DNA from: Spinacia oleracea
Taxonomy: Eukaryota > Streptophyta > Magnoliopsida > Caryophyllales > Amaranthaceae
Reading direction: 5' to 3'
Assembly (NCBI RefSeq): GCF_020520425.1
Contig: NC_079487.1
Span: forward strand, 78,869,141 to 78,933,140
Length of the DNA: 64,000 nt
Under the pieces are notes generated by a model that ran no database searches, had not been told where the DNA came from, and saw nothing but the letters and a program-made list of their open reading frames with translations. Shown here in pieces: positions 10,413-24,455 of this stretch; within the stretch, counting starts at the first letter, position 1, and each line of letters begins with the position of its first letter. A program made the translations under genes and the position numbers.

Positions 10413-12144
10413 CCCCGGATCTCTTCCGGAAACACATCAAGGAATTTATTAGCTACTACAATATCTTCAGGCTGATCTTTGATCACATGCTCTAGGTTTC
10501 TCACATTGCATAAGAAGACTGGGTTCCCTTTACCGACTAGCTTCACGAGTTCCATTGCCGTGATAATTCCTATGTTCTTAGGTTTACCAAAGCGACGATA
10601 TGACACTACTTTGCCTAGGCTAGACCTCAAGTGAACCTTCTGCTTCTCACAATGTATTTTGGCTTTGAACATGGCCAAACAGTCCATTCCTAGATTTACA
10701 TCTAGCTCCCCTAACTCAAAATCGATTAGGTTAGATAAGAACACGGTCTTGGCTATGGTGAAAGGCACATCTCTATGGATTTTGGTATACTTCACTATAC
10801 TACCAGTAGGTATGACTATAGGTACTTCAATTGTTTCAGGCTCCTTCAACCCTAATTTCCCCAAAGCATCTACTGATATAAAAGAATAAGTCGCACCAGA
10901 ATCAAGTAGAACTTTAACTAAAACGGAATTAATAGAGAAAGTACCCGCTATGACGTCAGAGGAAGTTTCCGCTTCTTGCCTAGATATCACATTCAGGTTT
11001 CCTTGGGCAAATCCTTTGTTATAGCCACCTCCATTGGTGTTTCCATTGTGGTTTCGGTTCCCATTCTGCTGTTGGTTTCCTCCAGGCTTTCCATGCTTCT
11101 GGTGATTGCCATTGCTATTGCTATTGTTACCACCTTCATAGTTCCTTTGGTTTCCACCTCCATTTCCCCCATTTCGGTTCTCATTATTCGGATTATTGCT
11201 CTGGTGGTTACCTTGGTTAGGCTTTCCATTCTTAGAATAGCATTCATACTCTCTGTGGCCTAACTTCTGACAGAATCTACAAGTCACCAAGTTTCTGTCA
11301 CAATCCTTTCCAGGGTGATTCATGTTACAGCGCCTACAGTCGTAGGTCCTTACTCCATTCCTTCCAGACTAATTTCCACCACCTTGGTTGTTGCGATTAC
11401 CACCATTGTTAGCTCTAAACTGGAAGTTCCCATTCCCTTTGCGCTTCTAAAAATTCCCCTGATTCTGATGGTTATTCCCTTGATTCGAGCTTCCACCATC
11501 CTTTCTCTTTTCAGTACCCCCGTTCTTCCTTTGTTGTAACCCATACAGGTGAGCAGCTTTTCCGTACAGGGTGTCTAATGAGGTAAAGGTCTCTCCAGAC
11601 AACAACAGTTGCAAGTCCATGCTCAAACCATTCTCAAATCTTTGAGCCCTGAGCTCTTCCGTTGCCACCACTTCAGGTGAAAACCTAGACAGGTCTATAA
11701 ACTTAGAATAGTATTCCGTTATAGACAAACCCTCCATTTTGAGTTCGATGAACTCCTGCGCCTTTTGCTTCTTCAGATAAGGTGGGTAAAACTTGTTCCT
11801 TAGTGCAGTTTTGAATGCTTCCCACCCAAAGTTAGGTGTGGCTCTAAGGGTATTCTCACATCGTTGCCATCATAAATCAGCTTCACCTCTCAGGTAGTAC
11901 ACAACACTGTTCACCCTAAGGTTTTCGGGGCAAATCACAGCTACAATAAGCTTATCAAACTCTCTCAATCAGTTTTCAAGCACACTTGGTTCAATCTCTC
12001 CGCTGTACAGTGGAGGCTTGCTTTGAGCTATTTTCTTAAACATTTCCCCAGCCGGATCATGCACTGGGTTGGCTCTAGTTTGAGCTAGGTCTCGAACTAC
12101 CTCAGCTAGTTGTCTAACCACTTCAGAATCTCTTGTCTAGCCAT
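10379..12144 (-). pseudogene. Gypsy gag and protease, broken
   Basis: The probable gag start is the minus-strand ATG at 12144, but a one-base shift follows within about ten codons. The capsid part contains AFKTALRNKFYPPYLKKQKA and SITEYYSKFIDLSRF. Two zinc knuckles follow, CRRCNMNHPGKDC and CRFCQKLGHREYEC. An Asn/Gly-rich linker comes next, then an aspartic protease with LLDSGATYSFIS. In-frame stops occur at 11969-11971, 11870-11872, 11447-11449 and 11369-11371; each is explained by one C-to-T or G-to-A change (TGG to TGA, CAG to TAG). Gag would form the particle and protease would process the polyprotein. Confidence 0.88.
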
Positions 12145-12595
12145 ATCCCTTCTCTTGAATAAAATAAAAGGCTAACTTTAATATTGGTTGGACATGACAT
12201 TACTAAGGCACTAGTTCGACAACGAACCCACTCACAACAAGAACACAGTTACACGTGCCCTAGGGGAAAAGTTGGCGCCACTTTTGGGCCTTCTCACCCC
12301 ACTATTCGATGCATGTAAATTTAGATGGTTACTACTTGACCACCTTGCACATAAAACTTCATTGAAGAAATAACAATTAATCCCTTTGCGATAACCACAA
12401 GACTTAGAATTGAAAATTGAACTTAAGAGATAACGAAAAGGAAATTCTATTCTTTTATTAATGCTTCAATGAATAGGTCTTACATCCACTAATGACATAA
12501 CATTTATTCTCCAACTATGATAGAACTAACAACCATAAGTAGTAGCTTTGCCACTTTATTATTCAACGAAAACTAAAACTAAGGATTACATTTCT

Positions 12596-13306
12596 CTAGA
12601 GACTAACGTCATCACGACGATCACTTCTTTCCTTGTATTGCTCTGGAGTAAAGTCTTGATCATTAGGATCATCCAAGTCTTCTTCCGGATTAGAGTCTTC
12701 ATCCATAGCCTCATTATTCTGTTGTGGCTCACTATCAACCACATTATTCTCTTCAAGCTCATCCTCAGATCCACTAGATATCTCAATTGTTGGTTCAAGA
12801 ACTACAGGATTAGGATTCTCAATCTCTACTACATCATCATCATCATCGTCCTTCTCAACATCACTAGCTTGCTCATCATGGATCATGCCATCCTCACCAT
12901 CACTTTCTATTCCTCCATAGCCCATACCTAGACCCGCAGAGTACTTCCCATCCTCATAGCTATTCTCCGCAACCTCTAAGATAGTAGTAAGAACTTCAGT
13001 ATCATACTTCCACCTACCATCTCCAGTCCCATATTTGTACCAATTAGGGGTACCATCATTAAAATACATGTCACTCAACTTGTTCTTGAGGTCTATGTAA
13101 GGGTTCTTATGGGGCAAACAATGTAAAACCATACTACCCATCATATCTTTGTGCCTAAGGTGGGGCATATCCTTGGTTGAAGCAAAATAGTTGCAAGCAA
13201 ACACGATCTTCTGGACATACATGTGAGGAGTCTCGTTATCCATCTTCTCTAAGTATCCTAGACTGGTGAACTTAGAAGGTAGCATCCTTAATTCCTGAAA
13301 ATTCAC
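12596..13306 (-). CDS. Accessory acidic ORF in the gypsy leader, function unknown
   Basis: An uninterrupted 236-codon frame lies between the 5' LTR and gag, in sense with the element. I recognise no domain. The first ~120 residues are mixed, with aromatic clusters (PNWYKYGTGDGRWKYD). The second half is strongly acidic with runs such as VEKDDDDDDVVEIE and SSGSEDELEENN, and it ends with a short basic stretch (YKERSDRRDD). It has no zinc knuckle, so it is not a second gag nucleocapsid. It is intact while gag and pol are full of stops, which is notable given its length. It could be a retained accessory gene of this lineage, a captured host fragment, or chance. Confidence 0.5.
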   Translation of the reverse strand: MNFQELRMLPSKFTSLGYLEKMDNETPHMYVQKIVFACNYFASTKDMPHLRHKDMMGSMVLHCLPHKNPYIDLKNKLSDMYFNDGTPNWYKYGTGDGRWKYDTEVLTTILEVAENSYEDGKYSAGLGMGYGGIESDGEDGMIHDEQASDVEKDDDDDDVVEIENPNPVVLEPTIEISSGSEDELEENNVVDSEPQQNNEAMDEDSNPEEDLDDPNDQDFTPEQYKERSDRRDDVSL

Positions 13307-14045
13307 AACTAGAAAGTCTTACTAACGCGTTCCCATAGAAATTCCAACCCAAAAAGGATACAATGAATAGCTCGTGGAGCCATACAATTTCCAATGCACA
13401 AGTATATGCTCAACATGAAATATGATGCAATTAATCACATAAAGCAAGATAAAACATGATTAGAACACATACGTGGCACTTAATAAATCACATTGTCACA
13501 TAATATGCATTCTTAGACTAATATGCCCTTCTTAGTCTACCCATTCCTCACTTGAAAATAATATTAATTTTCGAAATTAATGAAGAAATAACTCCTAACT
13601 TAGTTGAAATTATTAAAATTAAAAATAAAAAATTAGTAAGAAATATTAATTAATTAAAAATTAATTTCGGATAATAAAAGAAAAGTCCGAAAATTTAAAA
13701 AAAAGTAAATTCGAAAAATATTCGAAAAAATAAATGAATAAATAAACAAGAAAATCCGAAAATAATTAAAATATTTCGAATTTAATTCGAAATTTTCGAG
13801 TAATAAAAAAAATTCGGAAAAAAAATTAATTAAATTAAATAATAATCCGACTTTTTCGACTCATTTCAAACGACTTAAAATAATTGATATTTGACCTTTA
13901 AAATATTGAGTACTCAAAATAATACGTTTTGACTTTAGGAAAATAATATTTAAAAATTCTAAAGTTCCGCATTAGTCCCCGGTTAACACTTTGTAGTATT
14001 ACTTACTACAAAGAAGGAATGAAACTAAGCTCTAGTATACCACTT
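13307..14045 (-). other. Gypsy untranslated leader with primer-binding site
   Basis: The AT-rich leader holds no convincing ORF. Immediately inside the LTR, on the minus strand at about 14042-14025, lies TGGTATACTAGAGC. It resembles the usual initiator-Met tRNA primer site TGGTATCAGAGC but has extra bases in the middle. The resemblance is good enough to assign the site but suggests decay or a variant. Confidence 0.65.
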
Positions 14046-16967
14046 TGTAACACCCTAATAATTCCTTGCTTTTATAAAACCATTTTCCAACTTAAAATAA
14101 AGGAATTACTAAAGTATTACCGCCATCGTGGGCTAGTACCAGAATTACGCAGCGGAATTTAATGTCAATTAACTTTTAAAAAACATAAATAATAAATTAT
14201 CGAGGCCTCCTACAATTTGGAACCATTACGGCCCAAAACCAAAGTATAAAAAGTTCAACAATTTCAAACATAATTAAAGTATAAATAAATAGTTCAAAAT
14301 ACGAAAGCATGCAACTCTCTCGATCATCCCAAGCCACATGATTTCGATCTACCAACCTGCTATATTATTCTACTCCCCATCAATGCAAATGCGAATGATA
14401 GATCATCATAGGATCATTAAGGCAAAGACCATGACCAAAGAAACACAAAGCACGTAGTCAGCAAAAAGCTAAGTACTTACAAGAATAGGGTGAAATAAAA
14501 CTAAAAGCATGCATCACTCACTAAGTACTAATCAACATGCAAAAGCCATATAATAATTAACAAACCAACCATGAATACAAGACTCGACTCTTGACTCACA
14601 ATTTAATTAGAATAAGCTTCGAACGGGCCAAAGAGTATTCCATAAAGGAAAGGTGATGGGAGCCAACCATGCATGCACCAAATAATAGATAGTAAAATCG
14701 GGTCATACCGATTGTCGGGCCATACCGACGGAATTCCTGCGCATAATATAAATGAAACAGCGTCTTGTATCATTAGTAGGAGTACGAGCTTTCCGGCAAG
14801 ACTCCCCCCATTGTTCATACTCAAGGTATGTACGTTCCAAGAGTTTTGAAGCTTGTTCTGGTTGCACTTTACGTTTATTAATATTTTATTAAAGGTGAAC
14901 TCAAGACTCAACAACGTTCACACATACAATTAATAAACATCAACCAAAACAATCTTATTTTAATGCTTTAGGACTTGTGATCAACAAAGCAAGACACTTG
15001 TGAAAATACTACCATGTTCCTCCTCACCAAAGTGAGATTCCACACCATGCCCATTAACATGAGGGTTGTGCCCTTGCACGAAAAATCCTAATTCATTTCA
15101 TATAATATTCCCAACAGAACCCTACATGTGCGGTGGCTTACATGAGTTAACCCTTCACATGTGGTAAAATAAATAGTACAACGAAGTACGAATAATTAGC
15201 TCAAAGTATGCTAGACATCCTGTACAATAGCATACAAATAAATAATCCATCCATTGCATGTGAAACAAACCATACATGCATAAATATTGAACAACATGAT
15301 TGGCAATGAAATCCATACTCATATTAATCCCAACATGTTTGTTCAACCAATAATTCAAAAATGCCAATACAATAATCCACATGATCGTTCACCAAAACAA
15401 ATATGAATCCACATAATATAATTCACATCAACGACAATCATGTAATGCCCTTGACAATTAGTGTGGTCGCCCTAGACTTGTACGTACCTTGAATGCCTGA
15501 GCGTAGGGGCCACTTTGCAATAACGAGCACTCACTTAGAAATCACCTCCTATCACCAAAATAATGATACTTAAATTATTTTCATGTTCATTAAATTTCCA
15601 GCAACTTTATAAAATCTAAAACCTCATTTAAACTTTAGAATTCAATCGTTTTTCAATAATATAATCGTCTCAATTTGCAAAACCAATTCTTAGTACGAAA
15701 ACATACTTTTTCCGCCTTTAAAATCAAAAAAATCAACACTTTAAACCTTTATATAAATCTGAAAATATAATTGATTATCATAATTAAAATCATCACCTAA
15801 TTAATTATGCTAATCAATTTACTCATTAGGTGATCTAGGTTAAAACCCTAACTTGAAAATCCCAATAAAACCAATTTAACATCATAAAAATCAATCCTTT
15901 ATTAAATAAACAAATCTGAAAATTCATACTTTAATAATTAAAACAAGCCTAATGAATCACAACACGTAAATCCTCAAAGCACGGTGTTCACAACCGATTC
16001 CCAACATTATAATTATTCAAAACAATAATAATATTATAATTTAAAATACGAAATTTAAATAGAATAGGCAAGGAAGAAGAGAATTATACCAATCCGGCCT
16101 ATAGCACGGAACAATCACGAATTAGAGTGGTTGGGCGAAAAAGAATTGAGCAACGAACAAGAACAACACACACACACACGACCGTGTGTGCGCGCGAGAA
16201 GGATTGAGGGGCAGCAGCGCTGGCGCGCGGGACAAGGCAGCAGGGGCGCGAGGCTAGCGCGCAACAAGAGGGACGAGGGGCTGGCGTTGGGCGCGCAAGA
16301 GAGACGAGAGCGAGAGGGACGAGGGGCTGGCGTGCCGCAAGACACACAGCAACAATAACAACAGCAACACGCGCACCGCAGCACGCAAGGGAGGCGGGTT
16401 GTGCGGTGCGCGAGAGGGGGTGTGGGCGACGAGTGGCGATGAGCGAGCAACAAGGGCACAACAGCACACGAGCGAGCACGAAGGCACGAGGCTGCTCGTG
16501 CTGTGCGGGGCTGCGGGCCGGACAAGAGGGAGAGGAGAGGAGAAGTGTGGAGCAAGCAAGGGAGGAAAAAGGGTTTATGACAAAATAAGGGGATCATTTA
16601 ATGATGGGGAGTCCTATTTATAGGCTCCCTATTTTCAATGGGCTAGGCTTAGGAAATTAGAATTGGGCTTAGGAAATTAAATGATTGCGCTAGCTTAGGA
16701 CTTGAATTAAATTCTTTTGATTGGACTCGTTTAATAAAACGAATTGGACTTTTCATTTAAAACCCAAACCTTTTTTAAATTACTTGCGACCCATTAAATT
16801 TCCTGACTCGAAAATTAAATTTGTTTCGTAATTAATTAAAATAATAAATATTCTAATTAGTTAAAATACATTTAAATACTATGCGAAATAAATTCCAAAA
16901 ATCGTAAAATGCTTTATAAATATAATAAAATATATTTATAAATATTATAAAAATACGAGGTATCACA
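14046..16967 (-). repeat. Gypsy 5' LTR, complete (2922 bp)
   Basis: On the plus strand it runs from TGTAACACCCTAATAATT to GAGGTATCACA. It is the full-length partner of 3072-4563. It contains a GC-rich, low-complexity part (about 16120-16560) that yields overlapping spurious ORFs in several frames on both strands, followed on the minus strand by the TATA box. The region 14718-16113 corresponds to 3072-4460 of the other LTR. Confidence 0.93.
16613..16624 (-). promoter_or_regulatory. TATA box of the gypsy LTR promoter
   Basis: On the minus strand the sequence reads CCTATAAATAGG, a strong plant TATA element placed upstream of the GC-rich transcribed part of the LTR. It sits in the 757-base block absent from the other LTR, so only this LTR retains the core promoter. 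Confidence 0.65.
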
Positions 16968-18936
16968 ATCATAGATAAAGTTATAACACATTGTGAGTTC
17001 CAATTTTGGTGGTGGGTCGTCATTTTGCGTTATAACTAGAAACAAACAATTTAGATGTTTATGAAAATGTTAGAAATTACATATCTGTTTTACTTGAGTT
17101 TGGTTTTATTTAAATTTAATTTCTTCAAAAGTTAAATTATCTCGTGTAAACGTAGTCAAACTTAGTTAGTTATTTAAATCTAGCTCACTAGTACGGAAAA
17201 GGCTTCTAGTGACGCTTTATAAATGTCTATTACGACGCATAAATCGCCGCAAGTGCTTTTACCGACGCTTTCAAAAGCGCTCTCTTTAGAGATGGAACTT
17301 GTATTTTGATACTCTGTATGATTTTATTTGTCTACAATATTTAGTATTCACCACATGGGCTAATGTAAGTATACTACATATTTTGGTGGTTTAATACTTG
17401 TACATTGTATAATGGTTTATAATGTACTTTTCTAAAATATTAATGACCATTATTTTTTATTTTGGAGTTATGTTACTGTTTATGTGTACTTTCCTTTTCC
17501 GTGATTTTGATTTTAGAGTATTCATACGCGATTGTTACATTTCAAGGAAAAATATTCGTCATAGTCAATTTGAATAGGAGGAAAATTAGCGGCGCTCTTT
17601 CGTTGTTATACCATCGCTAAAAAATAGCGCCTTGAAAGGGTGTGACTGATCATTTTAGGGGATCATAAAGCCCACTATTTTATGGGATCAATAATGAATT
17701 TATGAGGTCATCTATTATTTTACCGGACCATTTTGTGACCATTTAATTGTAATGGATCTTTTTACCGGATCAGAATTTCAAGAATTGTTGTAATGACCAT
17801 TATAGCAAGGGTTATCATCACATCATCTTTTGCATGCAACAGAAATTCCTTTAATATTTTTAGATTGAGTATGAGTTTATTTAACTTTGGATTTCCTTAG
17901 AACTTAATCTTTTAAAATCATATTCAAATCTAAAAATAAAATTATTTTGCACATACATTTAGAATCTCAAACAGTGGTGGAGCCCGTAATGGCAAGGGGT
18001 ATCAACACATCAACACTAGCAATAGAAATGCAGAATCATACTTCCTTTCTTTAAGTATTAAATCTTTTTATGGGATCATTTGTGAGTTTATTCATAAATT
18101 TTATCCAACTTTTTTTTATCTTTTCATCCAGTTACATGGTAGTAATGATTTGCTATTTCGAAAATATATGATGTGGACTGTAATGGTAGATGCGTGCAAC
18201 GAAAAATCTTTTGCATATCAGAAACTCTTAGATGTAGTTTCATCATCAGATATTATGAATAATATAATGTTGTTTCAAACAATATATTTTGTTGTAAACA
18301 ATGAAGTTTAGGCTTTGAGTTTAATTATCATGTGTAGCTTCATCAAAAAACTTTTTATTATGTCTTGAAAAAAAATGCATGTACTCATATGATTTGTCTA
18401 TGGCTAATGATACCATGTAATACTTCGTATGTCTTTAACCTTACAAAAATCATAGTTAAAGGTGAAGGAAAGCATCAACATTTTGATATTATAATGACTA
18501 AAATGATCTCATAAAATGGTTTGTCACAATTAAAATTTTGGTTTTTTTTCTCGACAAGAATCGAACACAGGTACACACAGTTAGAGTATATGTTATAACA
18601 ACATATTAGTGACCATTGTAGCAAGGGGTATCAGCACGTAAGTCATTGCAAACAAAATAATTTTGTCTATACCGAGGTTGAGAATGTTGATTATGATTTC
18701 TTTAAAGGTGAAATGATCCGTTTAATCTAGATAAAGTTATAACATTTTGTGTTCTAGCTACTTTTTTCAATCTTGGTGGTGGGTCGTAATTTTGTATTAT
18801 AACAAGAAGCAAACAACTGAGATATTTATGTAAATGTTAGAAATTACGCATCTATTTTACTTGAATTTAGTTTTCTTTTAATTTAATTTCTTCAAAAGCT
18901 AAATGATCATGTGTAATCGTAGCTAAACTTAGTAAC
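16968..18936 (+). repeat. AT-rich repeat array, part 1 (plus-oriented units)
   Basis: No gene is visible. The sequence shares recurrent blocks with 20935-26760. Examples are GCAAGGGGTATCARCAC near 17993 and 18623, GGTGGTGGGTCGTMATTTTG at about 17011 and 18776, and GAATCGAACACAGG near 18565. The stretch at 16977-17165 repeats at 18727-18925. The units are interrupted at 17186 by a CACTA-like end and at 18937 by a Stowaway-like element. I do not recognise the family. Confidence 0.6.
17186..17290 (+). mobile_element. CACTA-like terminus in the repeat array
   Basis: The array unit breaks at CACTAGTACGGAAAAGG, followed by TTCTAGTGACGC and short GC-containing repeats with ACGACGC and GACGCTTT. This resembles the left terminus and subterminal repeats of a small CACTA-type element. 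Similar GGCGCT and AGCGCC motifs occur at about 17590-17635 and may mark its other end. I could not identify a matching terminus or target duplication. Confidence 0.3.
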
Positions 18937-20110
18937 TACTCCCTCTGTTTCAAAATGTTTGTTATGTTTGGATTTTGGCACGTTTATTAATTAACGTATA
19001 ATTAAGATCTTTTTTTTAAAATTTTAAATGTTCTAGATTCCATCATAAATCTCATTCCATCTTTCCAAATTCTGACATTTATTACTCTCTTTGAATATAA
19101 AGGCTAGGGATACACTTGGTGTGCAAAGGTATCTTGCACACCACCAATTACACAATGCCACCTCACAAATCCCACTAAGAAAAGAGAGGGAAAGAAAAAA
19201 TAACAAAAGGTTTTGGGCGGTATTATTTTTTCCCAAATTGCGCCATCAGCTACTTGAAAGCGGGAGAAATTCGTTGAGCGCCAACTTTACCTCCTTCCAT
19301 AGGAAATTGTAAATTGCATTAATCTCCTTCAATCTACCTTTATGCTTTCATCTTCTTCAAGTTCCCTTTCTGCCATTAATTATACTGAGAGGGTCAGAGG
19401 GACATTGTCAGAGGTGTAAGAACATGCCACGGGGTTGATATTTTCTCTCTCCTTGGACAGAAGAATAGGACCGCCATTGTTGAGCTGCTTATTAAGGTCA
19501 GACTCAAATAGAACTTTTAGTGATGCAGCGCTCGCGATTTGTAATTTATCTCTTGATCATAGCAACAAAGTGATAGAGTTAAGCTCATGAAGAAATTCAA
19601 CGCAGTCCCACCGCTTGTGACGGTGCTATGGCAGGAGAAGGAGTCGATGGTCGGGATAATTTTATTGGTGTTGTATCAATTAACAACGAGTCTGTGAGTA
19701 CCGAAAGAAGTGATGTTGGATGGATATGCTGTGGAATATTTAGTGTGGATGTTTATTGTTGATTATAAGTTGTAAATATTGGTTTTATTGCCGACTGCAT
19801 TTTCGTGAATTTAATATCTCAATTCTACTTAATGGTGTTTTTTGTTCATCTTTCTGTTTGATAATCTAAAATGAAATCGGGTTCTAGCATTCCATTGTGT
19901 TATTTTGGTTCGTACTTACAGTTGTTAGGAATTTTGTTCAATGTGATTGTTTTGCACTGGCTTTTTGCAATACAAAAATTGTAGTTCAAATCAATTGTCT
20001 GTTTTGATTGAACGTTGCATTGGTGTTTTGCACTACAAATCAATTGCCTATTTTATGATTGTATTTGAGTTTGTTGTTGCTTTAATATGTGAATTCCACT
20101 AAATTATTAG

Positions 20111-20180
20111 TCAGCATGATACTCTTAGTGTGCATACAATGTCATTTCATCCTTCTGGAGATTATCTTTTGGCGTTTAGA
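20111..20180 (+). pseudogene. Possible WD40-repeat exon fragment
   Basis: One frame reads LSVHTMSFHPSGDYLLA, which looks like the core of a WD40 repeat and recalls cleavage-stimulation-factor CstF50-like proteins. It is preceded by a pyrimidine/AG context. No neighbouring exon was recognised, and the flanks (19310-20900) show no other coding signal that I can name. If real, it is a captured fragment inside the TIR element. Confidence 0.3.
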
Positions 20181-20934
20181 TGTTGCAGAAGCTTAATTTA
20201 TGAGAGACAACAAACATTTCTTTTTAGGTGCTAAGTTGCAATATACTTGTATGTTATATCATTTCATTTAGTGATGAGTTCATATGGGTGATATGCAGAT
20301 CTATAACCTTCACTAAGCAATTTGATTACTCGTAAGATGGCTGGGATTTCAAGATTTAATGGCTTTGCAAAAAAACTAAGAATGTGATTGTAGTGTACTT
20401 TTACACCATTGACTTTTAAAACTGTGGGAGTTCTAATTCAGGTAGCCATCGACATGTTCAAACGCCAATTAAGACGAGGCTAAAGCAAACTGGTATTTCA
20501 ATTTGGTCATGCTTTTAGGCTTTGGAATAAAACAATGTCCAGCAAAAACTTGAGTTGCTATCTTAAACCGACTGTTTTATACCTCATCTACATCTGAATC
20601 TTGAAAGGCTATATCAATGATGTTATAATGTTTAGCAGTCCTACATTAAGCAAAAGGCATAAATAACAATTACAAAAAATGAGATATGTACTTATCTCCT
20701 ATTAATTTTATTAGCGTACTAATAATCTAAATTGTTTACATCTATTATGGCACAACATGATGATTCAGCACCAATATAGGAAAAATAAACGTTGCTTTGA
20801 GCTTCTAATCTCTCTGGTATTTTTGTTATTAACCTCAAGAATGATTATATAGGATCGTTACAACTTTGAGAAAATCAAATTTGAATAAAATAAAACTCAA
20901 ATAGATTAAAAGTATTTTTGTTGCAAAAGATGAT

Positions 20935-23960
<3,026 letters not shown>

Positions 23961-24455
23961 AATTAAAGATAATTAATTGATGATTGTGTTGGGAACTTAA
24001 AACAAATTTGAAATTCAAAATTAAAATTTCAAAACACATTTCAAATTTCAGTTTGAAATTTTCAAAAGAGATAGAATCTTTTAAAATTGAGGTGGCATAT
24101 TATGAGTGGTGGTGTGCAAGATGCTCTTGCACACCTTGTGTACTTCTATCATCATCTTTCATCTTTTATTAAAAAAAAAAACCTCAATCCACTAATCATT
24201 GAAACAAACAATAAGATTGTTTTATTATCAAAATGAACCAATAATTAAAAATCACACAAATTGCTAACTTGTCATAATGTGACTTTTGGTTGCATGTGAT
24301 TTATTGAGTTGAAAAGTTGGACCAATTAGAAATAAAAGTTGGCTCAAAAAATAATAATAGTAACAAGTTTATAAATAGAAAGATTCTTTATGTAACAAAC
24401 ATTTTGAAACACTATTAAAGGAATACGTAACAAACATTTTGAAACGGAGGGAGTA

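Larger units (their letters stand above)
3072..16967 (-). mobile_element. Ty3/gypsy chromovirus-type retrotransposon, nested and inactive
   Basis: Both LTRs are recognisable: 14046-16967 is the complete 5' LTR in element orientation, and 3072-4563 is the remaining part of the 3' LTR, cut by copia copy A. Between them lie, on the minus strand, a primer-binding site, an extra acidic ORF, gag, protease, RT, RNase H, integrase and a chromodomain-like C-terminus. That order and the chromodomain place it in the chromoviruses; the long LTRs suggest the Tekay/Del group, which is an inference. Frameshifts, nonsense codons and an LTR-LTR insertion in integrase make it non-autonomous. The five bases after the right end are ATCAT; the partner duplication lies outside the window. 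Confidence 0.93.

Noticed and set aside
12548..12931. 127-codon plus-strand ORF, hydrophobic
   Set aside because: Antisense to the acidic accessory ORF; Ile/Leu-richness comes from complementing Asp/Glu/Asn codons.
16099..16623. Several overlapping long ORFs on both strands
   Set aside because: The GC-rich low-complexity part of the gypsy LTR lacks stops in most frames; the encoded sequences are Arg/Pro/Ala/Cys-rich without domains.
24111..24135. Helitron 3' hairpin
   Set aside because: The hairpin is at both ends as part of an inverted repeat, and there is no CTRR end or insertion between A and T.
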